NCBI GenBank assembly: GCA_037783545.1
Contig: JBBELK010000525.1
Coordinates: forward strand, 1,922,001 to 1,986,000
Direction of reading: 5' to 3'
Length of the DNA: 64,000 nt
Source: Henricia sp. BOLD:AAB3569
Taxonomy: Eukaryota; Echinodermata; Asteroidea; Spinulosida; Echinasteridae
Position numbers and translations under genes: made by a program. The notes under the pieces were generated by a model that searched no databases, was not told the origin of the DNA, and saw only the letters and a program-made list of their open reading frames with translations. Below, one piece after another: positions 11,801 to 23,500 of this stretch (position 1 is the first letter of the stretch; every line of letters begins with the position of its first letter).

Positions 11801-12343
11801 GCCCACATGCTTTGACCTTTGACTGTTTGACCTATTGGTCAAACAGACTCTGCTTGTAGTTTGAACGTGTTCAGAGCTAGTCTATTGTTTTATGGTTCAA
11901 CTAGGGTAGGGTATTCAAAACTATGGTGTTGACCTTTGACCTTGCTCTACCGGAAGTGCATTTAAATAAACCTATTTTGTAAAAGTGGTCAACGATGCCG
12001 AGATCGGGTTGGCAGTGTTAGTGTCTAAGGTAAATGCTTTCCAAAAAAATGCGCCCTCTAGCGGCGAAATTAACAAATCTTGAAATTACCCTTTCATAGC
12101 AATGTTTGCGCAAATTAGCCCATAGTGGTGCTTATAGAGTACGTCGACCACCAAACATGTCTGTAGTTAAAACATTGATTACGTCATCAGTCCTTTAAAG
12201 GTAACGCATTAAAGGTTAATATTTTAGGTTAAATAGTTGATATGTTAACAACATCTAATTTTACAAGGTAAGCATGCTAATTTTTCAAGTTAAAAAATGT
12301 GAAAAAGCCCTACGCCCTGTTCATAGAACAGACGTAGCTCTAG

Positions 12344-15188
12344 TTAGGTGATCGGGCTCAACCCGATCACCTATTGATATCGTACGATTTCTTTGTCTTT
12401 TTTTTTAGGTGATCGGGCTCAACCCGATCACCTATTGATATCGTACGATTTCTTTGTCTTTTTTTTTTTTTTTTTTTTTTTTTCTTCTTTTTCCACTCAA
12501 ACGTTTCCAGAGCTTTTCTTCGAAACGGTTCAAGCTATCAACTTGAAACTTGGTAGGAACATCAACCCCAATGTGAAGGTGTGCATACAAGTGTGACGTC
12601 ACCGTGACGTCATCGGGTATCAAATTACAACAAAAAAATGACCAAAATATGCATGTTTTAAAATGCTTCCGTCTAGAAAACCACGTGACTCATGATCTTC
12701 GTATTTTGCAGGCTTATATATCAGATCATGGCCAACAATTTTCTTTGTGTGGGCATTTTCATCTGACCCTTCCTTCTGGGGTCAATCTGAGGTCAAAGTT
12801 CAACGAAAACGAAAATCTCAATTTTTGCACTTATTGAGCAACAATGCCCATCAAACCAAGCTGAATCTTTAAGTAACTAGGTACAGGCATAGGTCCTATG
12901 GCAGACTTTCACCAGCGTGTATAATATTATGATGGCATCAAGCGTGACGTCATCGTGACGTCATCAAGTATCAAATTACACCCTCCAAAAAACCAAAATA
13001 TGCATATTTTAAAATGCTTCCGTCTTGAAAACCACGTGACCCAGGATCTTCGTATTTGGCAGGTTTATAGATGACATTCCGTGCTACAATTTTCTTTGTG
13101 TGGGCATTTTCATCCGACCCTTCCTTCTGGGGTCAATTGGAGGTCAAAGTTCAACGAAACTGAGAATCTCAGTTTTTACACTTACCAGCAACAATGCCTA
13201 TCAAACCAAGCTGAATCGTTAGTAAATTAGATACAGACATAGGCCCTACGGCAGACTTCCACCAGAATGCATAGTATCATGATGGCATCAAGTGTGACGT
13301 AATCATGACGTCATCGGGTGTCAAATTACAAAAAATCAAAGGTTATTATTTCAAAAATTAATATCTCAAGAACCGTAATAGATACTTGAACAATTCTTTC
13401 ACAACATGATAAGTCTAAATGAACTGAACAAATCATACAATGTCATGACCCCTGTGTGACGCCTACTTCCGGTCCAAACCGGAAGTTGTTTGAAAATGTG
13501 CATTTTTGTAAGCGTTTTGAATGCAAATAGATTCAAAGTGGTAGTGAATTTGACCATATTTCTACGGAACGAAATGTTTCCACACATTTGGACTTTTTGA
13601 CTATACCATTGGTGACGTCATCACATGGACGGTAGTTACGTAATGTGGTGTCAAAATACGCAAATTTGGAGCTGAATTGTTTTAAAATGCTGTATCTTGA
13701 GAACTACAGCAGATATTTGCATGATTCTTTCGCCACATTTAAGAACTTGACGTTTATCAAATTGTTGAACAATTTGTGCACAACATTGTGACGTCATGAT
13801 ATCGTCACAGGTGTCAAATTACATAAATTAAATGGTTATTATTTCAAAAATTCATATCTCAAGAATCGTAATAGATACTTAAACAATTCTTTCACAGCAT
13901 GATAGGTCGCAATGAACTGAACAAATCATACAATGGCATGATCCCTGTGTGACCCAAACCTCCGGTCCAAACCGGAAGAGGTTCGAAAATGTACACTTTT
14001 TTAGCATTTTGAATGCAAATAGAGCCAAAGTGGTAGGGAATTTGACCATAGTTCTACGGAACGAAATGTTCCCTCACATGTGGACTTTATGACTACATAT
14101 ATACCACTGATGACGTCATCACGTGCACGGTGGTTACGTAATGTGGAGAAATTATTTGTTGAGTCTCTTGATAATTAAGCTAACTCAGTCGTTTGAGGGC
14201 GCTATGCCAAGCCTCCACTAATCTGACGATTTGCGCCCATATATCACTATGAGCAAAAACATGTACATGTTCATTGTGACCCCATTGTTAGTAACAATGG
14301 TGTGTGCCCAATTTCCATTGTTAGATGTTCATAGTGTATAGTGCTCGACTTCTAATAATAGAACTTGTATCTAGGCAGCCTGTCTCGGGTCAGAGGTCAT
14401 AATGTATCTTTTTAGGGAGGATGTCTGGGCCACACGGCCAATGATATAAACGTACGTGCGCGAGTAGTGAATAAGTCAGACAGACGAGAAACAATAAGCA
14501 GGGATTGATTTACAACCGAGAAAATTGGACTTTTGAAGATATAAAACTGCTAGTTTCCGTGGCATCATCGCCAGGAAAGTTGAATGAACACTTGATAGCA
14601 CAAGGAAATTTACTTTCGGTGACTTAGCTGTTGTATCTTGGGTGTAATCATGGTATGTACGGCTAGCCTTAGTCGGCGAACCAGAGTAAATATGTCTTCT
14701 CCCCGAAAACTGTGAATGTGACATGCTGGAAATCGTTGCTGTGTTGGAAATAAAATGGACATGGTGGACCGCAACTCAAGTTGACTGGAGCGTCAGTTTA
14801 TTCTAGATGCAATTGAACCCCAACTCCCCACACGGCGATATACTACAGTAATATGATCTCAAATGAACAAATCTTTAGAACTGTAATAGATATTGAAAAG
14901 ATTCTTTCACCACATATAGGCCTACATGTCAAAACTTGTTCTTCAGTAGATACTTGAACAATCTATGCACACAATAGTAACGTTATGATGAGATTGACAA
15001 TTATGACGTCATCAGATACACAATTTTAGCGTTGAATAGTCAGAGTCATGTCTTGAGAATTTCAATACTTTTTCAACATCAAACAACTCAAGTTTTCAAA
15101 CAATCTCAAAACTGTGTCGTCATTATCATTTCAATGTTTGTCACCCGATCACCTTGCGTTTGTAAAAAACACAAACGCGAAGCTCTAG
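12344..15188 (+). mobile_element. HINE-like element, forward tandem unit 1
   Basis: Follows the preceding CTAG directly. It has two 5' hairpins (12346-12371 and 12407-12433, AGGTGATCGGGCTCAACCCG type), a T tract, CCACTCAAACGTTTCC, and the same inner repeats as the unit at 6191. From about 14150 it carries about 1 kb not present in the 6191 unit but shared with the next unit. The 3' end is ACCCGATCACCT (15143-15154), the hairpin GCGTTTGT/ACAAACGC, and CTAG 15185-15188 then T. Confidence 0.65.
14245..14336. mobile_element. 92 bp MITE found in one HINE unit only
   Basis: Ends CACTATGA and TCATAGTG are inverted. The paralogous unit reads CCATATATAGTGC at about 16966 without it, so this is an empty/filled site pair. 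Comparison gives a 3 bp TAT duplication, though TA slippage cannot be excluded. It must have inserted after the units duplicated. Confidence 0.75.
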
Positions 15189-17792
15189 TTTTTTTTTTCT
15201 TTTTCTTTTTCTTCTTTTTCCACTCAAACGTTTCCAGAGCTTTTCTTCAAAACTGTTTAAGCTATCAACTTGAAACTTTGTAGGAACATCAACCCCAATG
15301 TGAAGGTGTGCATACAAGTGTGACGTCATTGTGACGTCATCGGGTGTCAAATTACAACCCAAAAATGACTAAAATATGCATGTTTTAAAATGCTTCCGTC
15401 TGGAAAACCACGTGACCCATGATTTTCGTATTTAGCAGGCTTATAGATAGGATCATGGCCTACAATTTTCTTTGTGTGGGCATTTTCATCTGACCCTTCC
15501 TTCTGGGGTCAATCTGAGGTCAAAGTTCAACGAAAACGAAAATCTCAATTTTTGCACTTATTGAGCAACAATGCCCATCAAACCAAGCTGAATCTTTAAG
15601 TAACTAGGTACAGGCATAGGTCCTATGGCAGACTTTCACCAGCGTGTATAATATTATGATGGCATCAAGCGTGACGTCATCGTGACGTCATCAAGTATCA
15701 AATTACACCCCCCAAAAAACCAAAATATGCATATTTTAAAATGCTTCCGTCTTGAAAACCACGTGACCCAGGATCTTCGTATTTGGCAGGTTTATAGATG
15801 ACATTCTATGCTACAATTTTCTTTGTGTGGGCATTTTCATCTGACCCTTCCTTCTGGGGTCAATTGGAGGTCAAAGTTCAACGAAACTGAGAATCTCAGT
15901 TTTTACACTTACCAGCAACAATGCCTATCAAACCAAGCTGAATCGTTAGTAAATTAGATACAGACATAGGCCCTACGGCAGACTTTCACCAGAATGTATA
16001 GTATCATGATGGCATCCAGTGTGACGTAATCATGACGTCATCAGGTGTCAAATTACAAAAATTCAAAGGTTATTATTTCCAAAATTCATATCTCAAGAAC
16101 CGTAATAGATACTTGAACAATTCTTTCACAACATGATAAGTCTAAATGAACTGAACAAATCATACAATGTCATGACCCCTGTGTGACGCCTACTTCCGGT
16201 CCAAACCGGAAGTTGTTCGAAAATGTGCATTTTTTAAAGCGTTTTGAATGCAAATAGATTCAAAGTGGTAGTGAATTTGACCATATTTCTACGGAACGAA
16301 ATGTTTCCACACATGTGGACTTTTTGACTATACCATTGGTGACGTCATCACATGGACGGTGGTTACGTAATGTGGTGTCAAAATACGCAAATTTGGAGCT
16401 GAATTGTTTAAAAATGCTGTATCTTGAGAACTACAACAGATATTTGCATGATTCTTTCGCCACATTTAAGAACTTGATGTTTATCAAATTGTTGAACAAT
16501 TTGTGCACAACATTGTGACGTCATAATATCGTCACAGGTGTCAAATTACAAAAATTAAATGGTTATTATTTCAAAAATTCATATCTCAAGAATCGTAATA
16601 GATACTTGAAAAATTATTTCACAGCATGATAGGTCGCAATGAACTGAACAAATCATACAATGGCATGACCCCTGTGTGACCCAAACCTCCGGTTCAAACC
16701 GGAAGAGGTTCGAAAATGTACACTTTTTTAGCACTTTGAATGCAAATATAGAGCCAAAGTGGTAGGGAATTTGACCATAGTTCTACGGAACGAAATGTTC
16801 CCTCACATGTGGACTTTATGACTACATATATACCACTGATGACGTCATCACGTGTACGGTGGTTACGTAATGTGGAGAAATTATTTGTTGGGTCCCTTGA
16901 TAATTAAGCTAACTCAGTCGTTTGAGGGCGCTATGCCAAGCCTCCACTAATCTGACGATTTGCGCCCATATATAGTGCTCGACTTCTAATAATAGAACTT
17001 GTATCTAGGCGGCCTGTCTCGAGTCAGAGGTCATAATGTATTTTTTTAAGGAGGATGTCTGGGCCACACGGCCAATGATACACGTACGTACGTGCGCGTG
17101 TAGTGAATAAGTCAGACAGACAAGACATAATAAGCAGGGCTTGATTTACAACCGAGAAAATTTGACTTTTGAAGATGTAAAACTGCTAGTTTCCGTGGCA
17201 TCATCGCCAGGAAAGTTGAATGAACACTTGATAGCACAAGGACATTTACTTTTGGTGACTTAGCTGGTGGCTAGCCTTAGTTGGCGGACCAGAGTAAATA
17301 TGTCTTCTCCCCGAAAACTGTGAATGTGACATGCTGGAAATCGTTGCTGTGTTGGAAATAAAATGGACATGGTGGACCGCAACTCAAGTTGACTGGAGCG
17401 TCAGTTTATTCTAGATGCAATTGAACCCCAACTCCCCACACGGCGATATACTACAGTAATATGATCTCAAATGACAACATCTTTAGAACTGTAATAGATA
17501 TTGAAAAGATTCTTTCACCACATATACATGTCAAAACTTGTTCTTCAGTAGATACTTGAACAATCTGTGCACACAATAGTAACGTTATGATGAGATTGAC
17601 AATTATGACGTCATCAGATACACAATTTTAGCGTTGAATAGTCAGAGTCATGTCTTGAGAATTCAAATACTTTTTCAACATCAAACAACTCAAGTTTTCA
17701 AACAATCTCAAAACTGTGTCGTCATCATCATTTCAATGTTTATGTCACCCGATCACCTTGCGTTTGTAAAAAACACAAACGCGAAGCTCTAG
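15189..17792 (+). mobile_element. HINE-like element, forward tandem unit 2
   Basis: Begins at the T tract right after CTAG; the 5' hairpin seen at 12346 is absent. The body matches unit 1 closely, including the ~870 bp block from 16870. It ends ACCCGATCACCT (17747-17758), hairpin GCGTTTGT/ACAAACGC, CTAG 17789-17792, T. Confidence 0.65.
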
Positions 17793-19990
17793 TTTTATTT
17801 TATTTTTTTCTTTTTCCACTCAAACGTTTCCAGAGCTTTTCTTCAAAACGGTTCAAGCTATCAACTTAAAACTTGGTAGGAACATCAACCCCAATGTGAA
17901 GATGTGCATACAAGTGTGACGTCATTGTGACGTCATTAGGTATCAAATTACAAACCAAAAATGACCAAAATATGCATGTTTTAAAATGCTTCCGTCTGGA
18001 AAACCACGTGACCCATGATTTTCGTATTTAGCAGGCTTATAGATAAGATCATGGCCTACGATTTTCTTCGTGTGGGCATTTTCATCTGACCCTTCCTTCT
18101 GGGGTCAATCCGAGGTCAAAGTTCAACGAAAACGAAAATCGCAATTTTTGCACTTATTGAGCAACAATGCCCATCAAACCAAGCTGAATCTTTAAGTAAC
18201 TAAGTACAGGCATAGGTCCTATGGCAGACTTTCACCAACGTGTATAATATTATGATGGCATCAAGCGTGACGTCATCGTGACGTCATCAAGTATCAAATT
18301 ACACCCCCCAAAAAAACAAAATATGCATATTTTAAAATGCTTCCGTCTTGAAAACCACGTGACCCAGGATCTTCGTATTTGGCAGGTTTACAGATGACAT
18401 TCTGTGCTACAATTTTCTTTGTGTGGGCATTTTCATCTGACCCTTCCTTCTGGGGTCAATTGGAGGTCAAAGTTCAACGAAACTGAGAATCTCAGTTTTT
18501 ACACTTACCAGCAACAATGCCCATCAAACCAAGCTGAATCGTTAGTAAATTAGATACAGACATAGGCCCTACGGCAGACTTTCACCAGAATGTATAGTAT
18601 CACGATGGCATCAAGTGTGACGTAATCATGACGTCATCAGGTGTCAAATTACAAAAATTGAAAGGTTATTATTTCCAAAATTCATATCTCAAGAACCGTA
18701 ATAGATACTTGAACAATTCTTTCACAACATGATAAGTCTAAATGAACTGAACAAATCATACGATGTCATGACCCCTGTGTGACGCCTACTTCCGGTCCAA
18801 ACCGGAAGTTGTTCGAAAATGTGCATTTTGTAAGCGTTTTGAATGCAAATAGATTCAAAGTGGTAGTGAATTTGACCATATTTCTACGGAACGAAATGTT
18901 TCCACACATGTAGACTTTTTGACTATACCATTTGTGACGTCATCACATGGACGGTGGTTACGTAATGTGGTGTCAAAATACGCAAATTTGGAGCTGAATT
19001 GTTTTAAAATGCTGTATCTTGAGAACTACAGCAGATATTTGCATGATTCTTTCGCCACATTTAAGAACTTGATGTTTATCAAATTGTTGAACAATTTGTG
19101 CACAACATTGTGACGTCATGATATCGTCACAGGTGTCAAATTACAAAAATTCAAAGGTTATTATTTTTAAAATTCATATCTCAAGAACCGTAATAGATAC
19201 TTGAACAATTCTTTCACAATATGATAAGTCTAAATGAACTGAACAAATCATACGATGTCATGACCCCTGTGTGCTGACGCCTACTTCCGGTCCAAACCGG
19301 AAGGGGTTCGAAAATGTACACTTGTTTAGCACTTTGAATGCAAATAGAGCCAAAGTGGTAGGGAATTTGACCATAGTTCTACGGAACGAAATGTTTTCAC
19401 ACATGTGGACCTTTTGACTATACCATTGGTGACGTCATTACATGGACGGTGGTTACGTAATGTACGTCAAATTACGCAAATTTGGAGCGGAGATGTTTTA
19501 AAATGCTGTATCTTGAAAACTACAACAGATATTAATTGGTATGATTCCTTCGCCACATTTAAGAACTTGATGTTCAACATATTGTTCAACAATTTGTGCA
19601 CAAAATTGTGACGTCATGATGTCGTCACAGGTGTCACATTACAAGATTTCAAAGGTTATTATTTCAACAATTCATATCTCAAAACGGTGCAAGCTATCAA
19701 CCCCCCAGCTATGGCGGATATGCAGGGACGAGATATTAGTTACCGGATTAGTGTATACAGCACCCGATTTCACGAAACTTTATGCAAATGCGCAAGTCCA
19801 CTTACGCCATAAGCTATTGCGCAAGTAATGGCGTAAGTAGACTTGCGCAATTGCGTAAAGTTTCGTGAAATCGGCTGCTGAACTTCCATTTTTGCCATTC
19901 CACAGGTGATAACAACGTCTGAAATTCATCACAAAATGTTCATTTATCCCGATCACCTGGCGTTTGTAAAAACAAACGTCATACCTCTAG
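17793..19990 (+). mobile_element. HINE-like element, forward tandem unit 3 (array end)
   Basis: Starts at the T tract with no 5' hairpin. The second half matches the unit at 6191-8481 and lacks the extra block of units 1 and 2. Its own features are the palindrome 19758-19886, subterminal TCCCGATCACCT (about 19948-19959), hairpin GCGTTTGT/ACAAACGT and CTAG 19987-19990, followed by TT and non-repetitive DNA. This is the right edge of the array. Confidence 0.65.
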
Positions 19991-20438
19991 TTACATGATG
20001 ATATGGTAGTAAATTATTGAGATGTTAAATTTTCAGCCTCTTTGTTACCTTAAATCCAAGATACTAAAAACATCATACAATTAAGCTGTTCTAAGTAGTA
20101 AAACGTACGTTTCATTTCTGGGTACTCATGTCCCTAGCTAGACTCGACTAGTTTAATCTGGTTCTAGGTAGAAACATTTTTAATCAACATCCAAGTACTA
20201 TACAAGTGGGTCTTTCCACAGTAATGGGGCAGATTTCTGTTGCATGCAAGATATTAGGTCGCAGTTCACTTTAAATGTCTTGATTTTATCTTAGTATTAT
20301 CACGTTATACTAAGGAGATAACTTTTGCACCAAAGAGTATCTAAAGATGCCGTAACTGCCCTGGGATAGCCACGCCCCACCCCGTATCACGAAAATGACT
20401 ACGTGGCCCTTATGATAGAGCGACTCTGGCATAAGACA
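19991..20438. other. Probable 3' UTR and flank of the minus-strand gene
   Basis: No gene of its own. It lies just downstream of the stop codon at 20439 (minus strand). The minus strand carries ATTAAA at 20157-20152, a common variant polyadenylation signal, about 280 nt past the stop. The HINE array starts less than 450 bp from the stop codon. Confidence 0.35.
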
Positions 20439-20552
20439 TCAACTTTGTTGCGGTACTTCACTTTCCGAGTACTCTGCTCGTATGCTGTCAAGAAAACTCA
20501 TCCCTGTGGTCTTCATGCGGTCCTGTTGGTCCTCAAAGTATTTCCTCCTCTC
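20439..20552 (-). CDS. PLAT-ankyrin gene exon 18 (stop codon)
   Basis: Encodes ERRKYFEDQQDRMKTTGMSF, then LDSIRAEYSESEVPQQS and TGA. Acceptor GAATGTTAG. Reads as a charged helical tail. Confidence 0.75.
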   Translation of the reverse strand, partial: ERRKYFEDQQDRMKTTGMSFLDSIRAEYSESEVPQQS

Positions 20553-23500
20553 CTAACATTCAAAAACAGCAAAATAAATGGTTGAATTTAAAAAATAAAA
20601 TATGCTACTATTTTTAGCAGGTTCATTTCTTTATCAAAGTGGTACTGCTCTTAAAGGCTCTATGTATCATTTGCAAGATAAAACGTTTTACAGATTTGTG
20701 GAATAAGAGTGTAACATATCTAAGGAAAAATGTTGGTAAACTAGCCTAAAGAAATTTTAGCTACATAGATGCATCAATGCTTCAGAAAACCTTGAAAATC
20801 TATATATGGATTTTGTGTAAATGGTAAAATTTTAGAAAACCACCTTTGGTTGTCAATTTCCAGCATGAAATACCATTTTGGACGGGAATAAATTCATGTG
20901 GTGTTTGTTACCATTGCTATCAACACTTTGAGTAAGGTTATTCTTGTCAACTCATGAACAAAAATTGGGTTATTGCAAATTTTAAAGGTCCAATGTATCA
21001 TTTGCAAGATAATGTTTTTAAACATATTTTTGGAATAAGGACATAACATATCTAAAGAAATATGTTGGTAAACTAGCCTGCAGAAATTTTAGCTGCATAG
21101 ATGCATCGCTGCTTCAGAAAACCTTCAAAATCCATGCATGGATTTTTGTGTCAAGTGAATGGTTAAAAAAATGTAAATGCATACACAAAATGTGAATGCA
21201 TGAACGTTTTCTTAAAACCACCTTCAGTTGTTAATTTCTTACAATGGGCCGTTTATTTTTTAAAAAAATCACAGCATAGAACATTGAAACAAAATTTACC
21301 AAGACTGCATGATCCTGTTCCTCGGGTTTTGTTGAGACACGACCAGATTTTTCTTCTTCGTCAGATGATTGGGCCTCCTGGAGAAATATATAAAAAAAAG
21401 ACAGCAATTATGTAAATTAATTATAAAACACTAGCTCATTTAATAATGAAAGAAAAATGGAACAAATTCAAATCAATACAATGCACCACATTTTAAAATT
21501 CAGATCCTTGGAAATCCCAACTATATGTATATTAGAAAGCATTCAAATGAAACACGATAATGAAAGGAGAAATCCAAACAATATAAGTTTTATAACCATA
21601 AAAGTTAAAAGGGCCTGAAACATGTCTGTATTGACAATATCTTCTCCATACACTGCAAAAACTCTGGTGTTAAATTTCTGGCACCAATCTGGAGTAAAAC
21701 TTGACGTAAATCTTATTGAATATCTTGGTGTAACTTTTTCTGGTGTTAAAAAGTAATGCTAAGTGGGCATGCGCAGAAATCCAGCTATTTGATTGGCTAC
21801 AAGCGTTTCTGAGAATTTTTCCACATTTGCACATACATGTACAAACCATAAGCACTGTGTTGTACTTATGACTAGACTATCTGCACTGGTTTCCCCATCA
21901 GATCATACTTACCCCTCCGGGGGTTGAAAAGAAAGAAAAAAATGATTAAAGGCATTTGGCCGTCTTCTGAAAACATGATGAGGATAATGGCATTTTGCGA
22001 GTCACACGGCTTCGTCCGGATAAATTAAATAAAGATTACTGTAAATTAAAATCAGTAAATCACTGCTCGTCAAACGAACATTTCACAGTGAAACATCTTA
22101 TTTTTTGAAGGAAAGTGTCTTCAGTATTGACACCAGAGGAGAATCAAGTTACACCAATTGTATTAGAAAATAACACCGGCTCCTGGTGTAAAAAGTTCAC
22201 CAGAGTTGGTGTTAAAATATTTTAACACCAAATGCTGGTGTTAATTTACACCATGGGTATTGTCTTATAATAGATAGGGCGCTTTCACAGGGGGTCAAAA
22301 GGTCACTATTGCTTGTCTTCCAGAACGGGAGAGAACAATAGAGCCAAGTGGGGAAACGCACGTGGCTGCAAGCAGAAAAGCACGTGGCTCTATTGTTCTC
22401 TCCTGTTCTGGAAGCAAGCAAATGACCTGTGACCTTTTGACCCCCTGTGAAAGTGTCCCATACCGGGAAATAATCAAATTTAACACCAAGGGTGTTGATT
22501 TTAACACCCAAGTTTTTGCAGTGAATACACGTGTGTAAACTTTACAAAATATATATACAAAATACATTATGAAGTGGAACATCAAATGAGTGAAATGGGA
22601 CAGCGGGTATAAGTGGCAAACTACATGTACACGTTTTAGAAGGTAAATTGGGACAATTTTAATAGAGTAAAGCAGCTTTTCAGAAATGCAGAAGTTTAAA
22701 GATAGTATACATGATTGGTAAACTGTTACAGATAGTTTCATCTCCCTGTGTGATTGAAGATATGCATGATTAAAACCAACCTGAGCAAAAACCAGATCCG
22801 TACTTCGTCTAACTTTTGAGAAAACAGTCAAAAAAGGGTTTGCAGTCATTTCGCTCCAAAACCACTTCGCCCTGAACCATTTCTCCCTGAACCACGGCCT
22901 GTGCACGAAGTGGTTTTGGGGTGAAGTGGCATTTGGGCGATGTAGTGTTTGGACGAAGTGATTTGGGGTGATTTGGGGCGAATTGGCACTCGGGTAAAGT
23001 GGTTTGGGGGCGAAATGGCACTTGGGCAAAATGGTTTGGGGGCGAATTGAATTTTTGTCTCATGAGACGAAAACTAATTATTTTACTCATTTCTCAAAAA
23101 CTAAAACACTTCAGACAAAATCATTTTGGGGGAAGTTTTCTACAGTCATCATGTTTATATTGTGTAAGTTAGGCGTAAATCTGTGAACATTTCTGATTTT
23201 CGAGATACCAATCATACTGCCTTTAAGAAGAGGCCCCTGATAAATGAGCAAAACCACATTTTTATTTTTTTAATATTTTTTGTCCAGCAAAGATTTTGAA
23301 AACTAAGTTGGCAGCAAGGATGAAATGATGAAACTTGAAGAGTGATTGGTCTCTGCACAGACCAATCAAAATTTAGAAAATGTTACCAAATTTAAGTGGA
23401 TGTTTGGATGATGAATGACTTGAAATGAAGTACAGATGAATTGTGATTGGTGCAATGTTAGTTTGTATTACAAGGTGGATGCATACCTTGTTTAGTTCTC

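Larger units (their letters stand above)
8482..12343 (+). mobile_element. Second, divergent HINE-like element
   Basis: Starts just after the previous CTAG with a hairpin of AGGTGATCGGAAC/TTCCGATCACCT (8489-8516). It contains three diverged ~360 bp repeats (about 8780, 9130, 9490) and a fourth after an insertion (about 10540-10740). The 3' end is a different hairpin (CTACG..CCTGTTC ATA GAACAG..CGTAG, 12310-12337) followed by CTAG 12340-12343 and T. GGCTTTTTCG near 8551 is inverse to GAAAAAGCC at 12301, a second possible asymmetric inverted pair. The stretch 9757-10540 and a SINE at about 11437 look like later insertions. Confidence 0.5.

Noticed and set aside
12344-19990. CRISPR-like array from the regular repeats
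   Set aside because: Repeat units are 2.2-2.8 kb or ~350 bp, diverged, without spacers, and in a eukaryotic context.
22295-23029. 244-residue minus-strand frame
   Set aside because: Passes through a TIR element, its inner palindrome and a minisatellite. Composition follows those repeats.
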